Assembly (NCBI RefSeq): GCF_014650115.1
Contig: NZ_BMUI01000015.1
Span: 160,301-224,300, forward strand
Source: Streptomyces olivaceoviridis
GTDB lineage: Bacteria; Actinomycetota; Actinomycetes; Streptomycetales; Streptomycetaceae
DNA: 64,000 nt
Direction of reading: 5' to 3'
In this document: in pieces, positions 52,328 through 60,792 of the stretch
Layout: every line of letters starts with the position of its first letter
Numbering within the stretch: position 1 is the first letter of the stretch
Translations under genes and position numbers: made by a program
Notes under the pieces: generated by a model
Told to the model about the DNA's origin: nothing
The model's input: only the letters and a program-made list of their open reading frames with translations
Databases searched by the model: none

Positions 52328-53704
52328 ATGAACAACTCCACAGCGGAAACACAGACCACCTCCTTCGTGCCGGGCGGCCGTCGCCGGCACCGGAGGACGA
52401 AGCAGAGCAGCGCGGGTCTGCGGCGTACCGTCGTGCTGGCGCTGGCGGTGCCCGTCGCCTCGGCCGCGCTGGCCGGGCCCTCGGCCTTCGCCGCCGGCAA
52501 CGGCACCACGACGACGGCCGGCGGCGCGTCCGGCGGCGCGGAGTCGGCCGACCCCGGCGACCAGCAGATGGCCGCGAACCTCGATGCCCGCGTGCTCGAC
52601 CAGCGGCTGGGCGCCGACGTGAGCGGCGTGGTCCTCGACGCGGACTCCGACGAAACCCTGTGGGACCACGACGGCTCCACCGCGCTGATGCCGGCCTCGA
52701 ACGTCAAGCTGGCCACGGCGACCGCGGCGCTGACCGTGCTGGGCCCCGAGCACCGGTTCACCACCAAGGTCGTCTACGGCCACGGCACCCTCACCCTCGT
52801 CGGCGGCGGCGACCGCACGCTCAGCAGCGCCGACCTCGCGGAACTGGCGAAGACCGCGGTCGCCGGGCTGAAGAAGGCCGGCCTCGGCACGGTGAAGGTC
52901 GCCGTGGACGACAGCCTGTTCCCCGCACCGGCTCTCGCCGACGGCTGGAACGACGGCTACTACCCGGACACCGTCGCCCCGGTCCGCGCCCTCGTCGTCG
53001 ACGGCCGCGGTGTCCAGGACACCTCGATCGACGCCGGGCAGACCTTCGCCAAGCTGCTCGCCCAGGACGGCGTCACCGTCTCCGGCGACGTCACGCGCGG
53101 CACGGCCCGCCACACCGATGTGCCGGTCGCGCGCCACCGGTCGGCCCCGCTGGCGGACGTCGTCAAGAAGATGCTCAAGACCAGCGACAACAACATCGCC
53201 GAGACCCTGCTGCGGATGACCGCCCTGGGTGCGGGACGCCCCGCCACCTTCGAGGGCGGCACCGAGGTCGTGCGCCACGTGCTCAGCCACCGCTACGGCG
53301 TCTCCCTCGACAACTTCGAGATCCACGACGGCAGCGGCCTGTCCCGCACCGACCGCATCCCGGCCGCCACGCTCGCGCAGATCCTCGAACTGCTCACCCA
53401 GCCCCGCTACGCGCACACCCTGGGCGCCATCCTGGACGGTCTCCCCGTCGCCGGCGAGGCGGGCTCCACCCTCGGCCCGGAGTGGGGCCGGTTCGACGAC
53501 CCGCACTCCCAGTGCGCCGTCGGCAAGGTGCAGGCCAAGACCGGCACCCTCACCGGTGCCATCGCCCTGAGCGGTCTGACCCGGACCGACGACGGCGAGT
53601 GGCGGGTCTTCTCCTTCATCGAGAACGGCTCGACGGCCGCCCCGAACGACATCAAGGACGCGATGGACGGTCTGGCCGCCACCGTGAACGGCTGCTGGTC
53701 CTAG
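52328..53704 (+). CDS. dacB: D-Ala-D-Ala carboxypeptidase/endopeptidase, S13 (PBP4/DacB type)
   Basis: 458 aa. The signal region is RRTVVLALAVPVASAALAGPSAFA. The active-site Ser-x-x-Lys is in PASNVKLATATAAL, Ser-x-Asn in TSDNNIAETLLR and Lys-Thr-Gly in AKTGTLTGAI. It trims or cleaves peptidoglycan cross-links outside the membrane. Shorter than E. coli PBP4, as in other actinomycete members. TCACACGTATC lies about 30 bp upstream. The 3' end is followed by a hairpin at 53716-53743. Confidence 0.92.
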   Translation: MNNSTAETQTTSFVPGGRRRHRRTKQSSAGLRRTVVLALAVPVASAALAGPSAFAAGNGTTTTAGGASGGAESADPGDQQMAANLDARVLDQRLGADVSGVVLDADSDETLWDHDGSTALMPASNVKLATATAALTVLGPEHRFTTKVVYGHGTLTLVGGGDRTLSSADLAELAKTAVAGLKKAGLGTVKVAVDDSLFPAPALADGWNDGYYPDTVAPVRALVVDGRGVQDTSIDAGQTFAKLLAQDGVTVSGDVTRGTARHTDVPVARHRSAPLADVVKKMLKTSDNNIAETLLRMTALGAGRPATFEGGTEVVRHVLSHRYGVSLDNFEIHDGSGLSRTDRIPAATLAQILELLTQPRYAHTLGAILDGLPVAGEAGSTLGPEWGRFDDPHSQCAVGKVQAKTGTLTGAIALSGLTRTDDGEWRVFSFIENGSTAAPNDIKDAMDGLAATVNGCWS

Positions 53705-53715
53705 CAGCACCCAGG

Positions 53716-53743
53716 CGCCGCCCGGCCGCGAGGTCGGGTGGCG
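53716..53743 (+). terminator. Terminator after dacB
   Basis: 9-bp stem (one G-T) with a 10-nt loop, 11 bases after the stop; a smaller 6-bp hairpin (53691-53708) spans the stop codon itself. Confidence 0.65.
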
Positions 53744-53842
53744 TTCGTGTGTGCGGCGGCGTCCGCGCCCACCGGTGCGGCCGGCCGCACCGTCCGATGC
53801 GCCGGTTTGAGTCCTCACTCGCCGACCGGTATGAGTCACATG

Positions 53843-53922
53843 TCACATGTCGTAGCGGTGACGTGTCGTAGCGGTGATGTGTCGTAGCAGTGACATGTCG
53901 TAGCAGTGATATGTCGTAGCGG
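53843..53922. repeat. Five tandem 16-bp repeats
   Basis: Five head-to-tail units of TGAC(A/G)TGTCGTAGC(G/A)G, each 16 bp with no spacer. The invariant core is TGTCGTAGC; the variable part is TCACA/TGACG/TGATG/TGACA/TGATA. They end 119 bp before the lectin-gene start. 16 bp is about 1.5 helical turns, so adjacent boxes would face opposite sides of the DNA. Confidence 0.9.
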
Positions 53923-54041
53923 TGAACCGGAACGGCGGCGGATCCGCTACCCGTGTGACAGGGCCGGACCGTCCCGGAGACCGGTCGGGCCACCCCCCGC
54001 GACATCGCCGCCCATGCTCCGGCTCCGCTGGAAAGGAACAC

Positions 54042-55184
54042 ATGAAGCCTCCACACACGCCCCGGTCCGCGGGGGATCTCCCCAAGAGAGTCCCGGGCAG
54101 CGCCAGATCCGTCAGTTCCGGTTCCGGGCCCGGCCAGGACGCCACCGCGGCCGGCGGCGCGGAGCCGCCCGCGCCGGGCAGTGGTGACCGGGCGCCCGAC
54201 GCGGCCGGGAGAGGCACCCCGCTGCCCCGGCTCACCCAGATCTCCTCCCTGGGATCGCGGGGCAACGCCGGCCGCGGTAACGGACCGTCGTCCCCGGCCG
54301 CCGACGGCGCGGTGGGCGGCTCCGCCGGAGACGGACCCGCTGACACCTTCGCACGCCGCGCCGACACGGACCGGAGCCCCGCCGCGGACCAGGTCGTCTC
54401 ACTCGACACGGTCCGCCGGGGCAAGGGCGACAAGATCCGGCGCGAGGGACTGCGCGGTGCTCTCGGCGTCGTGGGCGTCGTCGGACTGCTGGCGGCGGGC
54501 GGTGTCCTGCTCACCCTGGGCGCGGTCAACGGTCACGACGACGGCAAGCGCGACGGAACCTCGGTGACCGTCGACTCCCGGGGCCGGGGCACCGACGTCA
54601 TCCACGGGTTCGGCGATGTACCGGCGCCCTCGGTGACGGCGTCCGCGACCGGCCCCGGCGAGAAGGCCGACGGTTCCCGCGAGCCCACGTCCGCCTCGCC
54701 CGGCGGCAGCGCGTCGAGCACGGCCTCCGCGTCCCCCGGCCGGCGCGCCACCGCCACGGCGAAGGCCACGACCGGGACCGGGACGACCGCGCCGGCCGCG
54801 GCACCGGGGGTGAACGTGTTCAGCCACGCCTCGCATCGCTGCATAGACGTCGTGGGCGGCGAGGCCGTGCGGGGCGCGGGCCTGATGATCCGGGACTGCT
54901 CGGGATCCGCCTCCCAGCACTGGACGTTCACGGGCGGAACCATGCGGGCGCTCGGCATGTGCGTGCAGCTCGTGAACGGTTCGACCGCCGACGGGGCGGA
55001 CCTCGAACTCGCCTCCTGTGACGGGAGTCCGGCGCAGCGGTTCGAGCTGAACGTCAGACACGACCTGGTCAGCACGCTCGCCGACAAGTGCACGGACGTC
55101 CGGGACAACGGCACGGAGAACGGCACCCGGCTCCAGCTGTGGTCCTGCTCCGGCAGCCCCAACCAGAAGTGGTCCACGTCCTGA
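54042..55184 (+). CDS. Membrane-anchored ricin-type beta-trefoil lectin
   Basis: 380 aa. A disordered Ser/Gly/Pro-rich N-terminus (about 1-138, cytoplasmic, containing LPRLTQISSLGSRGN) precedes one TM (about 139-163, LGVVGVVGLLAAGGVLLTLG). An outside Ser/Thr/Ala linker (about 175-255) follows, then one ricin-B domain (about 257-380) with QHW, QRF and QKW in the three lobes and paired cysteines. It should bind a sugar at the cell surface. No catalytic domain is present, so it may be a sensor or adhesin. Ser/Thr-rich linkers of this kind are typical PMT targets, and a PMT gene lies 6 kb away. Confidence 0.88.
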   Translation: MKPPHTPRSAGDLPKRVPGSARSVSSGSGPGQDATAAGGAEPPAPGSGDRAPDAAGRGTPLPRLTQISSLGSRGNAGRGNGPSSPAADGAVGGSAGDGPADTFARRADTDRSPAADQVVSLDTVRRGKGDKIRREGLRGALGVVGVVGLLAAGGVLLTLGAVNGHDDGKRDGTSVTVDSRGRGTDVIHGFGDVPAPSVTASATGPGEKADGSREPTSASPGGSASSTASASPGRRATATAKATTGTGTTAPAAAPGVNVFSHASHRCIDVVGGEAVRGAGLMIRDCSGSASQHWTFTGGTMRALGMCVQLVNGSTADGADLELASCDGSPAQRFELNVRHDLVSTLADKCTDVRDNGTENGTRLQLWSCSGSPNQKWSTS

Positions 55185-55324
55185 GCACCGGCGGGGCGAC
55201 GGCGGGAGCGGAGGGGCCCGCGCCGAGCCGGTCTCCGGCACGGCGCCCGCCGACTGATCCGACCGGCACCCGAGCCCGGTGACGGTCCGGCGGTGCGGTC
55301 CAGGGACGACACATGGGTCAGCAG

Positions 55325-55409
55325 GGGTGAGCGCGCCAGGTGCGCCGGCCCAGGTGTCGACGCACCTGGTGTGCTGACCCAGGTGTCGACGCACCTGGCG
55401 CGCTCACCC
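55325..55409. repeat. Nested inverted and direct repeats before the AraC gene
   Basis: A perfect 20-bp inverted repeat (55325-55344 with 55390-55409) encloses an identical pair of palindromes (55350-55369 and 55379-55398). Each is CCAGGTG-N6-CACCTGG, and they are 29 bp apart. The block ends 30 bp before the AraC start. It is the most elaborate operator-like structure in the window. Confidence 0.88.
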
Positions 55410-55438
55410 ATGGGTCGGCGGAGCGCCATCATGGAGGT

Positions 55439-56401
55439 ATGAACACCTGCCCGTGCCCCGTTCCGCGCACCGTGTGGTCCAGCGCGGACGTCGACACCTC
55501 CGACGCGTTCGCCTACTGGGCCGACGTCATCTGTGACACGTTCGTCGGAGTGGCGGTGCGCCCCGGGCCGGACGGGGCCTTCGAGGGGCGGATCGAGCAC
55601 TCCGTCCTGGACGGCATCGGCTTCGCCGAGCTGACCGCGGGCCCCCAGCAGGTGGTCCGGACGCGCCGGCTGATCGGACGCGACCCCGAGGACGTCTTCC
55701 TCGCCAACATCCAGCTGCGCGGCCGGGGCAGGCTGGAGCAGGACGGGCGGGTCGCCCTGCTCACGCCGGGCACGATGGCCTTCGTCGACAGCACCTGCCC
55801 CTACGCGCTGGACTTCGAGGACGACTTCTCCCAGCTGGTGGTCAAGGTGCCCAAAGCCCGGCTGGCGCACCGCTCGCCGACCGGGGCGACCAGCGTGGAG
55901 CTGGGCTCCTCGGGCCCCGGCCGGGTCATCGCCGACTTCCTCGTCGGCCTCAACCGTACGCAGGGGCACGATGCCGGGGCGGCGGCCGCTCTGCTGCCGC
56001 ACGCCGTCGACCTGCTGGACACCGGTCTGGCCTGGGCCGCGGGCAGAGCGCCGCGGGAGGCGTCCGCCACGGCGCTGACCCGCGAACGGATCCACCGGTT
56101 CGTGCGCCGGCACGCCACGGATCCAGGCCTCGACGCCGCCGGGGTGGCCGCGGGCTGCGCGATCTCCCGGCGGACGATGTACCGCGCCCTGGCCGCGGAC
56201 GGCGAATCGCTGACTGAGCTGATCCGCCGACTGCGGGTGTCGCACGCCCGGCGGCTGCTGCTGTCGCACCCCGAACGCCCTCTCGCCGCCGTGGCCCGCG
56301 CGTGCGGATTCGGTGGCGAGGCACAGCTGCACCGGGCGTTCCGGGCCGTCACGGGCATGACGCCCGGCGCCTACCGGGCCCGGCAGCCGGGTGCGCGGTG
56401 A
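55439..56401 (+). CDS. AraC-family regulator
   Basis: 320 aa from the ATG at 55439 (GGAGG is close, with one-base spacing). The N-terminal AraC-binding-like domain is at about 15-185, with DPEDVFLANIQLRGRGRLEQ. The C-terminal double HTH has CAISRRTMYRALAADGESLT and CGFGGEAQLHRAFRAVTGMT, ending PGAYRARQPG. It probably binds the repeats immediately upstream and may control the flavoprotein gene it faces tail to tail. Confidence 0.92.
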   Translation: MNTCPCPVPRTVWSSADVDTSDAFAYWADVICDTFVGVAVRPGPDGAFEGRIEHSVLDGIGFAELTAGPQQVVRTRRLIGRDPEDVFLANIQLRGRGRLEQDGRVALLTPGTMAFVDSTCPYALDFEDDFSQLVVKVPKARLAHRSPTGATSVELGSSGPGRVIADFLVGLNRTQGHDAGAAAALLPHAVDLLDTGLAWAAGRAPREASATALTRERIHRFVRRHATDPGLDAAGVAAGCAISRRTMYRALAADGESLTELIRRLRVSHARRLLLSHPERPLAAVARACGFGGEAQLHRAFRAVTGMTPGAYRARQPGAR

Positions 56402-56456
56402 CGGTCCGGCCACCGGAGGGGATGCGCCGGCTCCTCGGCCGTCCCCCGGGGCGCCC

Positions 56457-57047
56457 TCAGCCTTCCTCCGGCCCGCGCCGGGGCATGAGTTCCCGGACCA
56501 CCTCGACGAACTGGGGCGGAGCCGGCGGCATGGGGGCCTTGACGAGCTGCTTCAGGCCGACGTCGTAGCGCTGTCCCCACTGCGGGTCGACGACGTGGTA
56601 GCCGTCCTGGCGGAGCTGGTCGGCATTGCGCTGGACGGCGGGCTTCAGCCACATCTCGCCGGTCATCACCGGGAAGAACACCACGGGGAAGTCGGCGGCG
56701 GCGATCGTCGCGGTCAGCATGTTCGGCACGGCACCCGTGGCGGTGGCGGCGAGCATGTTGGCGGTGGCCGGCAGGACGGCCATCATGTCGTGCTCCGCCG
56801 CGAGGGTCGCCTGGTTCTCGTGGGCCCAGTCGTCCGGCGCCGCGCCCGTGACCACCCGGTCCGCGAACAGACCGACGGTGTGCGGCGGGAGGAACGTGGC
56901 AGCGGTGTGCGTCATCAGGACGGTGACGGTCCCGGTGAACGTGGTGCGCAGGGTGTTGATGTACATCGGGAGCATGGCGATCGCGGCGGAGCCGGTCGCG
57001 CCGATGAGCAGGCGTCCACCGAAAGTGGACGTGTCGTTGCTGGTCAT
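56457..57047 (-). CDS. HFCD-type flavoprotein
   Basis: 196 aa; ATG 57047. The family motifs are GATGSAAIAM (phosphate/FMN loop), LPATANMLAATATGAVPNML (PxxANxxxxxAxG) and FPVMTGEMWLKPAVQRN (corresponding to the PxMNxxMW segment, here with Thr-Gly). HFCD flavoproteins include phosphopantothenoylcysteine decarboxylase and the LanD enzymes that decarboxylate C-terminal cysteines of RiPPs. A second CoaC-like role is unlikely without CoaB. I found no precursor peptide nearby, so its substrate is open. Confidence 0.82.
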   Translation of the reverse strand: MTSNDTSTFGGRLLIGATGSAAIAMLPMYINTLRTTFTGTVTVLMTHTAATFLPPHTVGLFADRVVTGAAPDDWAHENQATLAAEHDMMAVLPATANMLAATATGAVPNMLTATIAAADFPVVFFPVMTGEMWLKPAVQRNADQLRQDGYHVVDPQWGQRYDVGLKQLVKAPMPPAPPQFVEVVRELMPRRGPEEG

Positions 57048-57166
57048 GCCCCCACGATGCGCCGCCGCGCCGACCGGAACATGACCGTGTGCGCCACGAC
57101 GGCTGACCATCCGTGCCGGACGGACTGTGACCGTGCCCGCCCCGTCAGGTGTCCACGTCCCCCGCG

Positions 57167-57919
57167 TCAGACCTCAACGTCCCCCGCGTCGGCCAGCCGG
57201 TTGAGCCACTCACGCAGCAGACTCAGCTCCGCGGGACTGAGCGCCACGGTGTCCTCCTGCCCCAGGGCGGCCAGCAACGCCATGGCACTGCTCACGACGG
57301 CGGCGCGGGGGGCGACGTCGTCGCCGTCGCCGCTCTCCGCGAGCGGGAGCGTGAGGGTGTCGATCACCATCTCGCGTGCCGTGTCGGCGGTCCGCAGGTC
57401 GCAGACGCCCTCGGGCCGGCTCATCAGCGTGAGGATCGTGCCCACGCCGGCGGAGTGCATCACCTCGGTGGCGCGTTCGACGCTCATCCGCAGACGCCCG
57501 GCCGCGGCCACTCGGGTGATCATGTGCCGCAGTCCGGCGGCGGCCCGTCGTCCGGCCTGCGGTATGTGGCCGGGGCGGACCTGGCCGTAGACGAGCGAGT
57601 AGTAGGCCGGGTGCTCAAGCCCGAAGCGGATGTGCAGGTCCCACGCGTCGCGCAGCGCCTGGACCGGGTCGTCGCCGGTGAGCAGTTCGCCCTTCACGTC
57701 GAGGTAGCGCCGGAAACCGTGCTCCGCGACCTCCTCCAGCAGCCCTTCCTTGTCCCCGAAGATCCGGAAGATCGACGGTGTCGGCACGCCGGCGCGGGCG
57801 GCGACGGCGCGGGTCGACACCGCGTCCAGGCCGCCCTCCTCAAGGAGCCGGGCGGCGGCCAGGACGATTTTCTGCCGCAGTGTCGTGCCTGCCTGCTCCG
57901 TTGCCGTCTCCGTGGTCAT
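57167..57919 (-). CDS. TetR-family regulator
   Basis: 250 aa. The N-terminal HTH is LRQKIVLAAARLLEEGGLDA and VAARAGVPTPSIFRIFGDKE. The ligand domain is longer than usual, with an acidic segment near the end (AESGDGDDVAPRA). It diverges from the thioesterase/SDR pair and probably represses it; a dyad lies 12 bp upstream of its own start. Confidence 0.92.
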   Translation of the reverse strand: MTTETATEQAGTTLRQKIVLAAARLLEEGGLDAVSTRAVAARAGVPTPSIFRIFGDKEGLLEEVAEHGFRRYLDVKGELLTGDDPVQALRDAWDLHIRFGLEHPAYYSLVYGQVRPGHIPQAGRRAAAGLRHMITRVAAAGRLRMSVERATEVMHSAGVGTILTLMSRPEGVCDLRTADTAREMVIDTLTLPLAESGDGDDVAPRAAVVSSAMALLAALGQEDTVALSPAELSLLREWLNRLADAGDVEV

Positions 57920-57930
57920 GAATCGACGAT

Positions 57931-57952
57931 ATCAGTTGTGTGAATCACTGAT
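57931..57952. promoter_or_regulatory. TetR-type operator
   Basis: ATCAGT-N10-ACTGAT in an AT-rich stretch, 12 bp upstream of the TetR start and 122 bp upstream of the divergent thioesterase. Typical size and place for autoregulation. Confidence 0.65.
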
Positions 57953-57994
57953 CCCATCAGTCCCGCGGCGGACACACATTCACATCCCGACCAA

Positions 57995-58004
57995 ACACGT
58001 GTGT
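57995..58004. promoter_or_regulatory. ACACGTGTGT site in divergent promoter
   Basis: Perfect ACACGTGT copy, 76 bp from the TetR start and 70-79 bp from the thioesterase start. Confidence 0.65.
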
Positions 58005-58073
58005 CGTTGCGTGACCAACACCGTCGTGACAGGTATCGTCCGAAGGGACACACATGGCGCGAGGAGAAGACCG

Positions 58074-58535
58074 ATGCCCCCCACACCCACCGTCGGCACG
58101 CCCGGCACCGACGTCGGTGTCCTGATGCCCGTGGTCGTCCACTTCGACGACCTCGACCCGATGGGCCTGCTGCACAACGGCCACTACCAGGTGCTGGTCG
58201 AGCGGGCGTGGGGGTGGTTCTGGCGGGACAAGGGCATCGGCGGCAAGAGCGGCCTGGAAGGCGACGGGTTCAACGTCGCCAAGCACTTCGACATCACCTA
58301 CGACCAGCCCGTGGCGGGGGTCGGCGAGTACGCCGTACACCTGTGGATGACTCGGCTGGGCACCACCTCCGTCACCGCGGGCTACCGGGTGTGTTCGGCC
58401 GACGGGAAGACGACGTACGCGCACGGCAGCCGCACCGTCGTCCGCCTCGACAGCACCACCTTGAGGCCCACTCCCTGGTCGGAGCGGGTCTGGGAGATCG
58501 CCCGGACCATCGGTCTGCCGCAGGAGCGGGCCTGA
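58074..58535 (+). CDS. Hot-dog acyl-CoA thioesterase
   Basis: 153 aa; the ATG at 58074 has GAGGAG upstream. The 4HBT-type active-site stretch is VHFDDLDPMGLLHNGHYQVL, with Asp and the HN dyad, then the RTVVRLD strand. It hydrolyses an acyl-CoA or acyl-carrier thioester; substrate unknown. It lies 35 bp before the SDR gene and is likely co-transcribed with it under the divergent TetR. Confidence 0.9.
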   Translation: MPPTPTVGTPGTDVGVLMPVVVHFDDLDPMGLLHNGHYQVLVERAWGWFWRDKGIGGKSGLEGDGFNVAKHFDITYDQPVAGVGEYAVHLWMTRLGTTSVTAGYRVCSADGKTTYAHGSRTVVRLDSTTLRPTPWSERVWEIARTIGLPQERA

Positions 58536-58570
58536 GGCGGGACTTCGCCGGAACGAAGAGCGAGGACGAC

Positions 58571-59323
58571 GTGCCTGTACTGAGCGGAAAGGGGGCCATC
58601 GTCACCGGCGGGTCCAACGGGATCGGCCGGGCGGTGGTCGAACGCCTCGTCACGGACGGGGCGCGCGTGGCGTTCTCCTGCCTCTCCGGCACCGAGCGCG
58701 CCGCCGAGGTGGAACGCGCGGCGGAGGCGAACGGCGGCGCGGCGAAGGGGTTCCGTGTCGATCTCGCGGAGCCCGACGCCGTACGGCGGTTCCTGAGCGA
58801 GGCCCGGGAGTGGCTGGACGGCCTCGACATCCTGGTCAACAACGCGGGGTCCGCGCTGCCCGCGTCGATCGCGGAGGTCACCGAGGAGGACTACGACCGG
58901 ATCATGGCCGTCAACGCGAAGGCCGTGTTCCTCGCCCTCCAGGAGGCGGCCCGGCACATGCGCGACGACGGGCGGATCATCAGCGTCTCCACGATCAACA
59001 CCCGGATGACGGTTCCGGGCGCGTCCGTGTACGTGGGCAGCAAGGGTGCCGTCGAACAGTTCACGGCGGTCGCGGCGCGCGAACTCGGACCGCGCGGCAT
59101 CACCGCCAACACGGTCTCACCCGGTTTCACCGACACGGACCTGCTGCGGTCCGTGAACACCGAGGAGACCCTGCGGCAGGCCGCTCAGCTGTCGCCGTTC
59201 GGCAGACTGGGCGATCCGGGCGACATCGCCGACGTCGTCGCCTTCCTCGCCGGTCCGCGGTCTCGGTGGGTCAGCGGCCAGAACCTCCACGTCAACGGCG
59301 GAGTGACCCGGCTGGTGGTGTGA
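58571..59323 (+). CDS. Short-chain dehydrogenase/reductase
   Basis: 250 aa from the GTG at 58571 (GAGGAC upstream). The NAD(P)-binding TGGSNGIG, DILVNNAG, Ser in IISVSTINT, YVGSK catalytic Tyr/Lys and the C-terminal GGVTR end all fit classical SDRs of the 3-oxoacyl-ACP reductase-like class. It forms a probable two-gene unit with the thioesterase. Confidence 0.93.
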   Translation: MPVLSGKGAIVTGGSNGIGRAVVERLVTDGARVAFSCLSGTERAAEVERAAEANGGAAKGFRVDLAEPDAVRRFLSEAREWLDGLDILVNNAGSALPASIAEVTEEDYDRIMAVNAKAVFLALQEAARHMRDDGRIISVSTINTRMTVPGASVYVGSKGAVEQFTAVAARELGPRGITANTVSPGFTDTDLLRSVNTEETLRQAAQLSPFGRLGDPGDIADVVAFLAGPRSRWVSGQNLHVNGGVTRLVV

Positions 59324-59395
59324 CCCGCCATGGTGTGAGCCGGATCGTGGTGTGACCCGGCCGTGGTGTGACCGGTGCCTGGTGTGACCCGGCCC
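59311..59395. repeat. Imperfect TGGTGTGACCCGG repeats over the SDR stop
   Basis: About five head-to-tail copies of TGGTGTGACCCGG at a 16-17-bp period. The first contains the SDR stop codon. Units drift in the last bases. Confidence 0.75.
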
Positions 59396-59612
59396 GGCGC
59401 ACGGCGGGCCGCGGCCGGCCGTCGAGGTGTCCTGGGACGACGGGCGCCGCCGGCGGCGGCTGCGGGAACGCGGCGGGCGCTACGTCCCGCACGGGCCACG
59501 GGAGCCGCCTTCATGTCCCTGCGGATGAGCGCCGCCGGCACGGCGGGCAACGCGGTGACGCGGAGCCTGGCGCACGGACCGTGACACGCGCCGTCGGCTT
59601 GCGCCGGGCCCG

Positions 59613-60644
59613 TCACCGGGTGGCCGGTCCCGTCGCCGCCACCCACCGCCGCACGCTCGCGATCAGCGAGCCGCTGGCCGACAGCGCGGCGTCGAGACCC
59701 TGCTCGGAGCCGGTGCCGGCCTCCTGGTGCAGTACGACGCCCAGCACCAGCCGCTCGTGCCCGTCGCGGTCCGGCGCGGTGGCGGCCCACATCAGGTTGC
59801 CGCCCGCCGGGGTGCTCGACCCGGTCTTGACGCCGATGACCCCGTTCTCGCCGACCAGGGTGTTGGTGTTGCGGACCGTGCCGGACACCCCGGGCACGCC
59901 GGCTTCCCGCTCGGCGACGACGGACCGGAACACCGGGTCGCGCATCACCTGCCGGGCCAGCTTCAGCTGGTCCTCGGAGGTACTGACCGTCGTCGGGGTG
60001 ATGCCACTGGAGTCGGTGTACGTGGTGTTCGTCATGCCCAGATCGCGGGCGGCGCGGTTCATCTTGCCGACGAACGCCTCCTCCGAGCCGGCGTCCCAGC
60101 GGGCCAGCATCCGGGCGATGTTGCCGGCGGAGGGAAGCAGCATCAGTTCCAGCACCTGCCGTTCGCTCAGCCGGCGCCCCGCCTCGACCGCCACCGTCGA
60201 CTCCGCGCCCAGGCTGGACTCCTGGGCCGCCCGCGCGTCGACGGTGATGCGGGCACCGTCCCCGTCGGGAGGGACCGGATGGTCGCGCAGGATGACGTAC
60301 GCGGTCATCACCTTGGTGACGCTGGCGAGCGGCACGGGCTTCTGCGCGCCACGGGAGCCGAGTGCGCCCCGGGGGCCCAGGCCCTCGACGTGGACGCTGG
60401 TCTGCCCCTGCGCCGGCCAGGACAGGGACGCCGGCGACCCGGGGGCCGCCGGACGGTCACCACCGGGGTGCACGACGGTGCCGAGCGCCACCAGGGCGGT
60501 CAGCGCGCCGGCACCGGCGGCGCCGGAGACGAGCAGGCGCGACCGGAGCGGGCGGCGCGGCCGAGAGGTGCGTGGCGGGACGGTGGACGGTGGCACCTGG
60601 TCAGGGCACGGCTCGGACGCGCCGGGAACGGTGGCCGGGCACAT
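59613..60644 (-). CDS. dacC: D-Ala-D-Ala carboxypeptidase, S11 (DacC/PBP5 type)
   Basis: 343 aa; the ATG at 60644 has GGAGG upstream. A cytoplasmic Pro/Arg-rich N-terminus (about 1-35) precedes one signal-anchor helix (LLVSGAAGAGALTALVALGT). The catalytic SxxK is in LASVTKVMTAYV, the second motif SAGN in LPSAGNIARML and KTG in GVKTGSSTP. It removes the terminal D-Ala from peptidoglycan stems. There is no clear C-terminal membrane helix. It lies 148 bp beyond the OmpR-type two-component system, which may regulate it. Confidence 0.92.
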   Translation of the reverse strand: MCPATVPGASEPCPDQVPPSTVPPRTSRPRRPLRSRLLVSGAAGAGALTALVALGTVVHPGGDRPAAPGSPASLSWPAQGQTSVHVEGLGPRGALGSRGAQKPVPLASVTKVMTAYVILRDHPVPPDGDGARITVDARAAQESSLGAESTVAVEAGRRLSERQVLELMLLPSAGNIARMLARWDAGSEEAFVGKMNRAARDLGMTNTTYTDSSGITPTTVSTSEDQLKLARQVMRDPVFRSVVAEREAGVPGVSGTVRNTNTLVGENGVIGVKTGSSTPAGGNLMWAATAPDRDGHERLVLGVVLHQEAGTGSEQGLDAALSASGSLIASVRRWVAATGPATR

Positions 60645-60792
60645 GGGAACACACCTCCTACGGGCAGGTGCGTGACGCCCACGCACCTCGCTCACCTTGC
60701 GGGGAGGGCGTGTCCGGACGGCGGTGGCCGGCTCTCCGGCACCGCTCGGCTGTGCATCCGTCGTGTATCGGCGCCCGGGTACGGCGGTGTGT

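Larger units (their letters stand above)
53705..54041. other. Repeat-bearing promoter gap before the lectin gene
   Basis: No gene supported in 337 bp. It holds the dacB terminator, five tandem 16-bp repeats (53843-53922) and the leader of the lectin gene with GGAAAGG before its start. Confidence 0.6.

Noticed and set aside
59396..59583. Possible small gene or gene remnant between the SDR and dacC
   Set aside because: One frame reads VEVSWDDGRRRRRLRERGG, but there is no start with a ribosome site and no recognisable family. Left as unassigned sequence.
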